Shown piece by piece: positions 1-7,730 of a stretch of DNA of 22,626 nt. The stretch spans positions 1 through 22,626 of IMG/VR virus record IMGVR_UViG_3300038657_000011. One strand, 5' to 3'. Each line of letters opens with the position of its first letter. The stretch's first letter is position 1. The stretch comes from a virus. Below the pieces are notes generated by a model. It did not search any database. It was not told where the DNA came from and saw nothing but the letters and a program-made list of their open reading frames with translations. The translations under genes and the position numbers were made by a program.

Positions 1-217
1 CCTCGTCACGGCCAACGTAGGCCCAGCCCCAGTCTTCGCTGATCTCAGCCATCGCTGGGCAGTAGCCCCTGTAGGCAGAGCTGGTGAACCGCTGCCAGAG
101 GTCGTCAGCCATCAGCTGCGTGAACTCCTTGAACTTAGCGAAGAGCTCTGGACCGAGGTCCATGACCCAGTCGGTCTGCCAAGGCCTGTCGGGGGGTGTT
201 ATTGATTTGATCTGCAT
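1..217 (-). CDS. Hypothetical phage protein, C-terminus off the window
   Basis: The reading frame stays open from an ATG at 215-217 to the left edge, giving 72 visible residues beginning MQIKSITPPDRPWQTDWVMD. The start is fixed by a good ribosome-binding site, AGGAGACGAAACCA, directly upstream, the same extended leader used by many genes of this window. The visible part is soluble, rich in Trp, Phe and acidic residues, with no signal peptide or membrane segment. I do not recognise the family. It is the last visible gene of a leftward early-type cluster and lies 74 bp after the cysteine-protease-like gene, separated from it by a 9-bp-stem hairpin. Confidence 0.7.
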   Translation of the reverse strand, partial: MQIKSITPPDRPWQTDWVMDLGPELFAKFKEFTQLMADDLWQRFTSSAYRGYCPAMAEISEDWGWAYVGRDE

Positions 218-240
218 TGGTTTCGTCTCCTGTGCAACCC

Positions 241-274
241 CTGTATGCTCCGGCTGTGACGCAGAAGCATACAG
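241..274 (-). other. Intergenic hairpin with perfect 9-bp stem
   Basis: CTGTATGCT at 241-249 is perfectly complementary to AGCATACAG at 266-274, with a 16-nt loop. It sits between the stop of the upstream gene and the ribosome-binding site of the next one, on a leftward transcript. No U-tract follows, so it is not a classical intrinsic terminator. It may be an mRNA processing or stability element, or an attenuator. Confidence 0.6.
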
Positions 275-291
275 GAAGATGATGAATGTTG

Positions 292-756
292 TTATTGGAC
301 CTTCTTGACGATGTACACCGTCGAAACTCGAAGGCTGTTGTTGATGGACCAGTCCTTGACCTCACCCCCCTGCAGGGCGGCTACGTGGAGGCGGCAGTCC
401 AGCAGGTACTCGTTGCCATCGTTGAACACTCCTGGAAAGCGACGTGGATGATGGGTCGTGATGTTCTTCAGAACGTCGCAGTGTGGCTTGGGGTACTGAG
501 AGATGAAGTGATCTTTATTCATCCGGTTGAACTCGTAGCCGTAGTAGGCGAACATCTTTCGGATGATGGACCAAGACGTACCCTTGCCCTTGGTCCGGCC
601 CAGCTTGCACGAGAGCTCAGTGACCTCGTCGTGTGGTGCGCGGCAGAGCAGCGCCACAGCGACCACGGCGCAGTCGTTATTCTCACCGACGTAGCTGGCT
701 GCGTTGCGCATCACTTTGAACTCGGTTGGGTATTCAGTTCTCTTGAGTCTAGGCAT
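292..756 (-). CDS. Papain/C39-like cysteine protease-fold protein
   Basis: A 154-residue protein starting at ATG 754-756 behind AGGAGACGAAAC. The N-terminal part has NDCAVVAVALL (Cys29), the usual helix-borne catalytic Cys of papain-like and C39-like peptidases. The C-terminal part has RLHVAALQGGEVKDW, with His124 followed by Asp135, the spacing expected of the His and Asp/Asn members of the triad. Small phage proteins of this form (DC-x-VRALA near the N-terminus, H-x-V...G-x-V-x-DW near the end) are widespread. Their substrates are mostly unknown; some may cleave peptide, isopeptide or ubiquitin-like bonds, or act on host proteins early in infection. Recognised from motif pattern only, so peptidase activity is inferred. 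It sits in a cluster of small leftward genes that looks early. Confidence 0.65.
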   Translation of the reverse strand: MPRLKRTEYPTEFKVMRNAASYVGENNDCAVVAVALLCRAPHDEVTELSCKLGRTKGKGTSWSIIRKMFAYYGYEFNRMNKDHFISQYPKPHCDVLKNITTHHPRRFPGVFNDGNEYLLDCRLHVAALQGGEVKDWSINNSLRVSTVYIVKKVQ

Positions 757-796
757 GTTTCGTCTCCTGTCCTAGGTTTCGGTTGTTCTTCATGAA

Positions 797-816
797 GCAG
801 GCTCCGGAGAGCCTGC
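797..816 (-). other. Very stable hairpin with UNCG-type tetraloop
   Basis: On the leftward transcript, GCAGGCTC and GAGCCTGC form a perfect 8-bp stem closing the loop UCCG. C(UCCG)G belongs to the UNCG tetraloop class, which is unusually stable in RNA. The hairpin begins about 10 nt after the stop of the 97-residue gene and lies before the leader of the protease-like gene. No U-tract follows, so a role in 3'-end protection, processing or partial termination is more likely than simple intrinsic termination. Confidence 0.65.
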
Positions 817-825
817 CGAGGAAGA

Positions 826-1119
826 TCAGTCCACGTGGATGTCTGCTTCGATCCGCAGCTGCTTGGCCTTGGCATCGAACTTGCGGTAGTCGTCTCGCAG
901 GATCTGGGTGGCCACACCATCCCTCGTTAGGAACGCTGCGATGACCCCAGTGCCGTTGTGGGCGTAGTACCGAGTGGTCTTGCCTATCAGGGCCGCGTCA
1001 GCCTTGGCCTGCTGCTCTGCGTAGTAGCCAAGCGTGTTTGGGACCGTGTGGTCCCATTCGAAGGCTGCGATGATTGAGTGGTCGCCTGCAGCGTGGAAGG
1101 TGTATACTGTAGTGCTCAT
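826..1119 (-). CDS. Hypothetical phage protein, 97 aa
   Basis: A 97-residue soluble protein with ATG at 1117-1119 preceded by AAGGAGACACACC. The N-terminal half is predicted mixed alpha/beta (MSTTVYTFHAAGDHSIIAAF) and is followed by a helical Ala/Gln-rich stretch and a charged C-terminal helix. No catalytic motif, signal peptide or membrane segment is visible. I do not recognise the family. It lies 21 bp after the 81-residue gene and before the UNCG-type hairpin, as part of a string of small leftward genes that each carry their own strong ribosome-binding site. Confidence 0.7.
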   Translation of the reverse strand: MSTTVYTFHAAGDHSIIAAFEWDHTVPNTLGYYAEQQAKADAALIGKTTRYYAHNGTGVIAAFLTRDGVATQILRDDYRKFDAKAKQLRIEADIHVD

Positions 1120-1140
1120 GGTGTGTCTCCTTATTTGATT

Positions 1141-1386
1141 TCAGTCAGTGGCCAGTCTTCTTGGTTTGTTTGAAAGAGGCTGGTCGGGTTCGCCTTGATC
1201 GTCGTACATGTGACGATTATGGCTCCACTCATATTCAAGGTCTGCAAGCTTTCTTAGTTGAGTCTCGCTCAAATAAAGATCAATCTTGTGAAGCAACTTC
1301 AGGCTATCAAGAATGTTGATCTTGCCTGCTTCTCTACTTCTGTGGATACTGTTAGCTAGTGTTCCAGCTTGTCTCTCTGTCAACAT
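1141..1386 (-). CDS. Hypothetical phage protein, 81 aa
   Basis: ATG at 1384-1386, preceded by CCAAGGAGACGCACC, starts an 81-residue protein. It is charged and mostly helical: an N-terminal helix (LTERQAGTLANSIHRSREAG), a Leu/Ile-rich middle (ILDSLKLLHKIDLYLSETQL), and a polar, Pro-rich tail. It resembles a small regulatory or DNA/RNA-binding protein in composition but has no clear HTH, zinc-binding or other recognisable motif. It is the first gene after the 420-bp structured non-coding region, so it would be the promoter-proximal gene of the leftward cluster if a promoter lies there. Confidence 0.65.
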   Translation of the reverse strand: MLTERQAGTLANSIHRSREAGKINILDSLKLLHKIDLYLSETQLRKLADLEYEWSHNRHMYDDQGEPDQPLSNKPRRLATD

Positions 1387-1425
1387 GGTGCGTCTCCTTG
1401 GGTTGGTTTAAAAGAAGGTAGTCAG

Positions 1426-1625
1426 GAGCAACCCTCGCAGAGTTGCTCGTGGTCCCCTTCTCGGGGGTTTCTTGCTCTGCCGGAAACCAGCCGTGAGTTA
1501 CGCGCGAGGATCAATTGCCGTCGGTCCGCGTCTCTCCGTCTACCGTCCCTGTATTCAGGGTTCGCTGTCAGAGGGATCCTTATGCTTGGGGGATCCGTCC
1601 CGTACGACCCGTCGGGGCCGTGACT
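1426..1625. other. GC-rich structured non-coding region
   Basis: No credible gene lies in 1387-1807. The proximal part is full of inverted repeats: GAGCAAC 1426-1432 with GTTGCTC 1442-1448 (7 bp); CCCC 1454-1457 with GGGG 1463-1466; GGTTTC 1466-1471 with GAAACC 1483-1488 (6 bp, competing with the previous stem); CCCTG 1547-1551 with CAGGG 1556-1560 (tetraloop TATT); and two GGATCC palindromes at 1574-1579 and 1591-1596. CCGTC occurs five times (1518, 1536, 1543, 1595, 1609). This could be a structured leader or small RNA, or an origin with short iterons. I cannot decide between these. Confidence 0.5.
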
Positions 1626-1640
1626 TAACTTAAGCCTGAT

Positions 1641-1719
1641 CTTAACTCAGAAGGCACTTACTATTTCATCAATTTGTTATAATAATTTACTGCGATGTAA
1701 GTGCATGTAATTTAAGGGA
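1641..1719. other. AT-rich tract beside the 77-bp element
   Basis: This stretch is clearly more AT-rich than its surroundings and contains TATAAT at 1678-1683 on the plus strand and the overlapping TTATTATAA on the minus strand. It lies between the GC-rich structured region and copy A of the 77-bp element. It could be a DNA-unwinding element or hold a leftward promoter for the small-gene cluster, but no convincing -35 box is present for either strand. Confidence 0.35.
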
Positions 1720-1796
1720 AACCACAAGCCTAACTTCTGAGTAGCTTTCACCACCGAATGCGTGTTGCCACTTAACGACCAAACCTTTGGCGCTAA
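1720..1796 (-). repeat. 77-bp conserved element, copy A (inverted partner at 13942)
   Basis: Read on the minus strand this 77-bp segment (TTAGCGCCA ... TTGTGGTT) aligns without gaps to plus-strand 13942-14018, with 63 of 77 positions identical. Identity is blocky: nine, seven, eleven, twenty-one, five and eight-base blocks are perfect, while the intervening two to five bases are almost completely different. The longest block, ending GGTGGTGAAAGCTACTC, can fold into a 6-bp stem (two to three G-U pairs) capped by a GAAA tetraloop. GCCA and TGGC in the first half form another stem. Copy A starts 11 bp after the primase-helicase stop and reads in the direction of leftward transcription. Confidence 0.8.
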
Positions 1797-1807
1797 GCAG
1801 CAACCCA

Positions 1808-3976
1808 TTACATGGTGGCATCTCCAGCGAACACGGTGTCTGGAGACGTGAGTGCAGCCATGATACGCTTATCGAGGTTTGGTTCGGTCTCGGACCCGAC
1901 AGTCTTGGCTCTGTCCTCTGGAGACTTCCATACCATCTGGCGCTGACGTCCACCGAGTTCGGCGGGCTTGTCAATGGCGAAACCCTTCTCGGACAGGAGA
2001 GAGATGATCCGCTGCGGAGTGATGTAGGCTCGACCCTTGGCTTCCTCTTGCAACCACAACCAGAGGTCCATCACTTCGAGACAGTATCCAGAAGTCAGGC
2101 GCTGGCAGACCACGAGGATAAGGCGCTCGTCCATGGGCATGGACTGGTCGATCAACGCGACCTTGGACGCGGTCAGGGGGGCATGCTCTCCAGCAGTGAC
2201 GTAGTGTCCGAAGTCGAGAAGGTCCTGAGCGAGAGATCTCAACCCCCCTGCAGTTATGAAATCGTACAGCCCTTGGTAGTCGTCGTAGAGGGTGTTGGCC
2301 AGCTTGGGGACCAGCCATCTCCGGTCGTCGTGCTCGATCCGCAGAGCCTCCATGGAGTTGGACGCAGCTGCGTAGTGGCTCCAGTTCGGCAGGGTGTAGT
2401 TGACCATGTGCTTGTTGTTGGCCTCTACGAAGTCGTCGGTGATCAGGCTCTTGAGACGGTTGTAGGTCTTCCAGTTCTGGCCAGCGTAGATCTCATGGAC
2501 CACGACCAGCCGCTTGTTGACTACCCAGCCGTTGAAGTCGGACTGGACCATAGCGTCTCCAGGAAAGCTAACGTGGCGACGACCGATCAAGTCAGCCATG
2601 ATGTCGAGAAGGGTAGACTTGCCTACGCCTTGCATCTTGCTCAGGAGCAGGATCCCGTAGCCCATGCGGACGCTTGGTCGGGCATACAGGGTCGCCATCC
2701 ACCGGACCACCTCTCTCCGCTCTCTGTCGTCTGGGATCAAGTACTCCATGAACTTCCAGAAGGCTTCGGTCCCGTAGTTCCCTCCAACCAGAGGGCGCAT
2801 GCGCCTGTCTATGTACTGGTTGAGGCACAGCTCCCCATCGATGGAGATCAAGCCCTTGGGTTGGTTCGGCATGAAGGTGACTTTGTCGCATATGTTGCCG
2901 CTGACCTTCGCCAGCAGAGCTGAGGTGTCCGCCACGTGGCTGAAGGGCCGGACCTTGATGTTGAATTGGTCTCTGTCCAGCGTGATCTCAGGGTGATGGA
3001 TGTTGGCGTAGTGCCGTAGATTCTGGATGCGGACCCAGTTCTGGGCAAACTCTTCCCTGACAGCGTAGATGATCCTGTTGCCCTCTTGGCCTACTTCCTC
3101 TGTGGCCCAGTTGCAGCTCTGGAGCAACTCCTCGAAGAGAGGGCCTTGGTAGAGCCCAGTGTCATCGGCGAAGAAGTTCTTCGGCATTGGGTCAGCTACG
3201 TCCCAAGCTTGAGGCCAGCGAGCGTCGAACTGGGTGTAGTACGTAGGGCACATGAACCGCTTGGCTATCTTGGAGACCGTGAACTTGCTTATGAAGTCGT
3301 TGTCAGGGACGATGAGCAATTCTCCTGGGATCTTGTTCAGGTCGCGCCATCGGGTCCGGTGCAAGTGGTGAGCTCCACCGATCCAGCCTAGGTGCACTCC
3401 GCTGGAGAAGTACTCGGACCAAGGATGGTTGCCCTCATCCGCTATGCGCTGGGCGATGCGAGCTGACTTGGCACCCTCGTGCAGGAAGACCCTAGCACCC
3501 TTGTAGGCCAAGTCTAGGTTGTATATGGGCAGGCCTTCCTCGGGCTCAGCTGCACGCCAAACTCCATCCGACCAGAAGGTCTGAGGCACATACCGCTTGT
3601 CACCGTTATCGAGCTCAACCCTGACTTGGATGAACACGATGTTCTTGGACTGGTCTCGGAAGATGTACAGGTCGTCTGTGGCTGCATCGCGGATCAGAGG
3701 GGGGAGATCAGAGTTTGGTAGGGCGGATAAGGTGACTTGGTCGGGGAACTGCAGCGCAGAGACCTCACGCTCTATGGCCTCTGCTTCCTGCTCTGTCGGC
3801 ATCATATCCGGCTTAGTGTGGACCTTGCCCTGTCTGTCGAACCTTATAGTGTAGATGTCTTTCTCGTACCCTAACGAGTTGACTATGATCGAAGCATTGA
3901 ACAAGCTCTTCATGGTAGCGCCTATGCGCTCGAGATAGTTCATGGCCGCTTGGCTGGTCGTGATCGGACTGCTCAT
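1808..3976 (-). CDS. Primase-helicase with SF3/D5-type (DUF5906) ATPase
   Basis: A 722-residue protein combining a primase-like N-terminal half and a C-terminal superfamily-3 helicase of the D5/DUF5906 type. Visible motifs: a TOPRIM-like strand with a conserved acid (ARVFLHEGAK, Glu167) and a second acidic motif (LLIVPDND, about 220-227); Walker A MQGVGKST at 448-455; Walker B RLVVVHE at 489-495; motif C-like AASN at 537-540; and an arginine-finger candidate DDRRW at 550-554. It would unwind the fork and prime DNA for the polymerase encoded just upstream. Its ATG overlaps the polymerase stop codon (ATGA), indicating translational coupling. The classic N-terminal zinc finger of DnaG/T7-type primases is not visible, so priming activity is less certain than helicase activity. 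Confidence 0.85.
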   Translation of the reverse strand: MSSPITTSQAAMNYLERIGATMKSLFNASIIVNSLGYEKDIYTIRFDRQGKVHTKPDMMPTEQEAEAIEREVSALQFPDQVTLSALPNSDLPPLIRDAATDDLYIFRDQSKNIVFIQVRVELDNGDKRYVPQTFWSDGVWRAAEPEEGLPIYNLDLAYKGARVFLHEGAKSARIAQRIADEGNHPWSEYFSSGVHLGWIGGAHHLHRTRWRDLNKIPGELLIVPDNDFISKFTVSKIAKRFMCPTYYTQFDARWPQAWDVADPMPKNFFADDTGLYQGPLFEELLQSCNWATEEVGQEGNRIIYAVREEFAQNWVRIQNLRHYANIHHPEITLDRDQFNIKVRPFSHVADTSALLAKVSGNICDKVTFMPNQPKGLISIDGELCLNQYIDRRMRPLVGGNYGTEAFWKFMEYLIPDDRERREVVRWMATLYARPSVRMGYGILLLSKMQGVGKSTLLDIMADLIGRRHVSFPGDAMVQSDFNGWVVNKRLVVVHEIYAGQNWKTYNRLKSLITDDFVEANNKHMVNYTLPNWSHYAAASNSMEALRIEHDDRRWLVPKLANTLYDDYQGLYDFITAGGLRSLAQDLLDFGHYVTAGEHAPLTASKVALIDQSMPMDERLILVVCQRLTSGYCLEVMDLWLWLQEEAKGRAYITPQRIISLLSEKGFAIDKPAELGGRQRQMVWKSPEDRAKTVGSETEPNLDKRIMAALTSPDTVFAGDATM

Positions 3977-6711
3977 TCTTGAAACTCCCCAAGCGCACGG
4001 ACCAAGTCAACGAAGACAATCCCGCCACCCTCAGGCATCGAACCCTTGACCGCCCAGAGGGTCTTGCCAACCCGTCCGGCGTCCAGCATCTTGGTGCCGA
4101 ACTCTTGGTACTTGCGGTTGTTGAGGAAGATCTTGATGTCTCCTGTGTCGTCCTCAAGCAGGCAGGTCATCTTGGTGCCGCCGGACTTCTCGTCCTTGCG
4201 CGGCGTAGCCTTGACCAGCCTACCCATCAGCAGCAGGCCATCCGTCTTGGCTGTCCCAAGCTCTGCCAACGGTGTGGGCTCAGAGAAGATGTTGATCTTG
4301 GTCAGGTCAGGATGGTTGACTGCAATAGCCTCACGGATCGGGTTCAGGCTGTCGAGGGGAGTGGACGGTTCAGATAGTAACTTGAGCGCACGCTTAGGAA
4401 GTTCTTCCCCCCTGTCGCGCTTGCGGAGATACTCAAGGGCAGTCTTGCCGCCTAGACCCTTGACCATGGTCAGAGGGCCCACCAGACCAGATGCCGTCAC
4501 GCGCCACTTCATGGTGGAGGTCAGAGGGTCAACAGGCTTGTAGGTGATGCCTTCCTCTTCCATCTCCCTCAGCATCATCCGTTGGCGCTCCGGCTTGGCC
4601 TCGTGGTTGAGCATGGCTGCGGCGTACTCCAGAGCGTGGTGAGCCTTGAGGTAGCAGCACCAGTAGGAGATCATGGAGTAGGCGACAGCGTGGGAGCGGT
4701 TGAACGCATAGGAGCCGTAGGTCAACAGGTTATCCCAGAACCTCGTAGCTACGCCTTCGTCGATCCCTAGCTTGAGAGCACCTTCCAGGAACTCAGCACG
4801 GAACTCTTCCATGCCCTTGGCACCACCGAAGTACTGTACTGCCTTGCGGAGCTTGGTGACACGTGGCCAACTCATTCCGCCGATCTCTCTGCCAGCCTCC
4901 ATGACCTGCTCTTGGTACAGAACGATGCCCTTGGTACGCCCAAGGATTGGCTCAAAGGCTGGGTGCTCAATGGCGGCTGAGGAAGTGCCGTTGCGGACCG
5001 CGATCCACTTGTCCGTGCCACCAGCGCCCAGCGGCCCAGGACGAGCCAGTGAGGTCGTGGCGACCATGTCCTCGAAGGTCTCAACGTGGAACGAACTGCT
5101 GACCATCTGCACCGAACGACCGTTGTACTGGAACACACCGGAGAACAGCTTCTTGTTCAGCACATCGAAGGCTGCAGGATCATCCAGAGGGACGTTGACC
5201 AGCCAGTCATTATCCTTGCCGATGAGCCGCAGACAATCCTCGAAGACCGATAGCTGCTTGAGGCCCAACGCGTCGATCTTAAGCATGCCCAGATCCTCAG
5301 CGTCGTGCTTGTCGACCTCAGCCGTGTTGGACCGTGAGTCGACTGCAACGAACTCGCTGATGGGCTTGGCGGTCACGACCACACCAGCTGCGTGTGTGGA
5401 GTGGTGACGCGGGTGACCCTCTAGGCGCTTGACGATGCTTAGCTCAGGGTGCTCACGCATCAGCTTGGCACCGTCCTGAGTGTTGGTTAGAACGTCGTCA
5501 AGGGTCGTGTTGCCCTCGTTGACTTCAACGTTCTGAATGACTGTCTCAAACTTGAACTGCGGTATGTTGAGCGCACCAGCTAGCTCCTTGGCTAGGGACC
5601 GCTCTCGCATGAAGGATACGGTTCCCAGCTTGGCCACGTGATCCCTGCCATACTTGTCTGCGAGGTAGTCGAAAACCTTGTGGCGGTGTTGGTCGCTGAA
5701 GTCAATATCGATGTCCGGAAGGTCTGTGCGTCCAGGATCCAAGAACCGCTCAAAGAGCAGAGCATGCACGATCGGGTCGACCGTGGTGATGCCCATGAGG
5801 AAACACACCAACGAGCCAGCCGATGAGCCTCTGGCTGGACCAACAAACATCTCGGTCTTGGCGTAGCGGATCAGATCTGCGATGATAAGGAAGTAGTCCT
5901 CGAACCCCAGCTGCTTGATCACGCCTAGTTCCCGCTCAAGCCTAGCAGCATACTCGGGGGCGGTGATGTCTACGCCTAACTCGCTTGCCCCCCTCTGGCA
6001 CCACTGCTCAAGGTTGACGTCTGTCTCTGGCTGGACCAGAACAGGACGTTGCATGTCGGCAGTGCATAGCGCTGCCATAGCCTCACGATTGTCGAAGGCT
6101 TCCTGACTGGCATACATCCGCAGCTCGTCATCGCTCAGGATGTGCTGGGCCCATGTCTGGGTCGAAGCCTGACGACCCATCATGATCTGGTAGGCGTGCC
6201 TGTCGTCGGGATCAGGGTACATGTTGTCGGAGCTGGCGATAGGCTTCCAGCCAAGCTCTGCAGCAGCCTTTCGCATGAAGGGTATGGTCGACGGTCCCTC
6301 GGCATAATGCCACTCCCTAGACTTGTCCAGTAGGTCAGGGTTGACCCGTCTGCCGAGGATGACCTTGATGCTCGGATCTAGGCTGTTGAGGTCGTTGTAG
6401 TTCAGCAGAGGCTCGTAACGGAACTTGCTGAAGGCTAGCTCAAGAGCGCGGTTGATCGGGCCCAAGGAAGTTGTGGCCACCAGCGTTACGTGGTTGAGGT
6501 TCATGACCTTGGCGTTGGGTGAATCTGTGACCGCAAGCTCAACCCCATAGATCGGTTTGACTTGCTTCTTCTCGCAGAGCTTGCGCCACTGGTTGAAGGC
6601 ATATGTGGAAGCTCTGTCTGTGATGGGAGCGTAGGGTGTCTCGACCCTCGCCATTACATCTTCCAGAAACCCATACGCTACCCTGAACGAGTAGCCGGAT
6701 CTTATTCTCAT
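3973..6711 (-). CDS. dnaE: DNA polymerase III alpha-like (DnaE) replicase, compact
   Basis: A C-family replicative DNA polymerase of 912 residues. Motifs: PARGSSAGS at 292-300, catalytic PDIDIDF at 332-338, HSTHAAGVV near 437-445, and KIDALGL with the third catalytic Asp at about 480. The last 95 residues look like the OB fold (DGLLLMGRLV ... GDIKIF), so the C-terminal tau-binding domain of bacterial DnaE (about 1,160 aa) is absent. The N-terminal PHP domain is recognisable but degenerate: the expected His-x-His-Ser is RIRS and TDH is TDR, so metal-dependent proofreading by PHP is unlikely. A separate DnaQ-like exonuclease is encoded just upstream. I chose the ATG at 6709-6711 because AAGGGGACGAACA precedes it; an upstream in-frame ATG at 6741 lacks this. 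Confidence 0.93.
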   Translation of the reverse strand: MRIRSGYSFRVAYGFLEDVMARVETPYAPITDRASTYAFNQWRKLCEKKQVKPIYGVELAVTDSPNAKVMNLNHVTLVATTSLGPINRALELAFSKFRYEPLLNYNDLNSLDPSIKVILGRRVNPDLLDKSREWHYAEGPSTIPFMRKAAAELGWKPIASSDNMYPDPDDRHAYQIMMGRQASTQTWAQHILSDDELRMYASQEAFDNREAMAALCTADMQRPVLVQPETDVNLEQWCQRGASELGVDITAPEYAARLERELGVIKQLGFEDYFLIIADLIRYAKTEMFVGPARGSSAGSLVCFLMGITTVDPIVHALLFERFLDPGRTDLPDIDIDFSDQHRHKVFDYLADKYGRDHVAKLGTVSFMRERSLAKELAGALNIPQFKFETVIQNVEVNEGNTTLDDVLTNTQDGAKLMREHPELSIVKRLEGHPRHHSTHAAGVVVTAKPISEFVAVDSRSNTAEVDKHDAEDLGMLKIDALGLKQLSVFEDCLRLIGKDNDWLVNVPLDDPAAFDVLNKKLFSGVFQYNGRSVQMVSSSFHVETFEDMVATTSLARPGPLGAGGTDKWIAVRNGTSSAAIEHPAFEPILGRTKGIVLYQEQVMEAGREIGGMSWPRVTKLRKAVQYFGGAKGMEEFRAEFLEGALKLGIDEGVATRFWDNLLTYGSYAFNRSHAVAYSMISYWCCYLKAHHALEYAAAMLNHEAKPERQRMMLREMEEEGITYKPVDPLTSTMKWRVTASGLVGPLTMVKGLGGKTALEYLRKRDRGEELPKRALKLLSEPSTPLDSLNPIREAIAVNHPDLTKINIFSEPTPLAELGTAKTDGLLLMGRLVKATPRKDEKSGGTKMTCLLEDDTGDIKIFLNNRKYQEFGTKMLDAGRVGKTLWAVKGSMPEGGGIVFVDLVRALGEFQE

Positions 6712-6780
6712 TGTTCGTCCCCTTGTTGCTCTCGTGAGCACTCTCCCTCTTGTCTCGTCTGAGAGGCAGAGGCACGCTCT

Positions 6781-7329
6781 TTATTTGAATGCGGGAAGGT
6801 CTCCGCGACGCTTGATCTCGATCAGGCATCTGTGAGTCGCCTCAACGTCCGCTCTTGCGCGGTGCGCTGACTCGAAGCCTGTGCCCAGAAGCAAGGTGTG
6901 GAGGTCGATTAGCTTGAGCCTGCGGCCTTCATAGTGCTCCGTCAGCTCCACAGTGCAGACCCTGTTGGGCGTCCAAGGGAACTTGTTGATGAGGCCAAGG
7001 CGCTTGAGCTCTATCTCTACCATGTCGCAGTCGAACGTAATGTTGTGGCCGCATGCTGCAATCTCGCCTAGCCAGAAGCTCGCTATAGCCTTGGCGTGCG
7101 AAGCGAATGCTCCCTTGCCCTTGACCATCTCATCTGTAATGGAAGTGATCTTTGTGATCTCCTCTGAGATAGGCTCTTTGGGGTCGATCAAGAGGTCGAG
7201 CTCTCCGGTCATCTCGAGGGTCTCGTCGTCCACCTTCATGGCATAGAGCTCTATGATCTTGGGCTGTGTGTGCAGGGGGGAATCAAGGCTCTTTGCGAAC
7301 CCAGTAGTCTCCGTGTCGAAAATGATCAT
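6781..7329 (-). CDS. dnaQ: DnaQ-like DEDDh 3'-5' exonuclease
   Basis: A 182-residue DEDDh exonuclease. ExoI is FDTETTGF (Asp5, Glu7), ExoII is HNITFDCDM, and ExoIII is HRARADVEAT with His and Asp in the DEDDh spacing. This matches the proofreading epsilon subunit of DNA polymerase III and other RNase T/DnaQ-family nucleases. It lies 69 bp upstream of the DnaE-type polymerase, whose own PHP domain has lost its metal ligands, so it most likely provides proofreading. It is shorter than bacterial DnaQ (about 240 aa) and seems to lack the long C-terminal alpha-binding tail. Its ATG overlaps the stop of the HNH gene (ATGA). Non-coding bases 6712-6780 contain only its leader to the polymerase. Confidence 0.92.
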   Translation of the reverse strand: MIIFDTETTGFAKSLDSPLHTQPKIIELYAMKVDDETLEMTGELDLLIDPKEPISEEITKITSITDEMVKGKGAFASHAKAIASFWLGEIAACGHNITFDCDMVEIELKRLGLINKFPWTPNRVCTVELTEHYEGRRLKLIDLHTLLLGTGFESAHRARADVEATHRCLIEIKRRGDLPAFK

Positions 7330-7730
7330 TCGCTGAATCCTTCATACAGAATGTCTGTGGGAGTTACCCTACGTCGTTGGTTGAGGCGATGTGTCACCAT
7401 CTCCAAGTGCAAGTGGTTGACGCACATCCGGTTCTTACACCGATGGTCGATCTGTTTCTTGGGCGGTATGAAGCCGTGCATGTTAGTCCACACAACGCGG
7501 TGGACCGCGACGGTAGCACCGTCCAGCGACATACGAGGGTACCCCCCGCCACGGCCTGTCCCTGAGTGGCTACCCTGCCATACGAAGCAGGGGCTAGGGA
7601 GAGGACCATCGACCACGGCCACGTTGGCCATGATGCGTAGCTCTATGGTCTCCCGTCTGGTGGCCGACTGGAAGTGGTGGTCGCTGAGGTCGTCTTCCTG
7701 AGGGAATTTAGGCTCGTATCCTGCTCCCAT
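7326..7730 (-). CDS. HNH endonuclease
   Basis: A 134-residue protein with an HNH_3-type nuclease core: SPCFVWQGS, then AVHRVVWTNMHG, then the catalytic segment QIDHRCKNRMCVNHLHLEMVT, in which the DH, N and H residues and the paired cysteines are in place. This family includes free-standing homing endonucleases of phages and also packaging-associated nucleases. Here it is joined to both neighbours by overlaps (TGATG at its start, ATGA at its end), which argues for a settled operon member or a precise insertion. It follows a MazG-like gene and precedes the proofreading exonuclease. A downstream in-frame Met (MANVAVVDG) is an alternative start. Confidence 0.88.
   Translation of the reverse strand: MGAGYEPKFPQEDDLSDHHFQSATRRETIELRIMANVAVVDGPLPSPCFVWQGSHSGTGRGGGYPRMSLDGATVAVHRVVWTNMHGFIPPKKQIDHRCKNRMCVNHLHLEMVTHRLNQRRRVTPTDILYEGFSE

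Noticed and set aside
1454-1472. Intrinsic terminator (CCCC/GGGG stem followed by TTTCTT)
   Set aside because: The stem has only four base pairs, competes with another stem, and points rightward where no plus-strand gene precedes it.
1678-1683. TATAAT on the plus strand as a promoter
   Set aside because: No -35 box at the right distance, and no rightward gene follows. It may simply reflect the AT-rich tract.
1787-2923. 378-codon ORF on the plus strand
   Set aside because: It is the antisense shadow of the primase-helicase gene, which has clear Walker and TOPRIM-like motifs; the plus-strand translation has no recognisable domain or ribosome-binding site.
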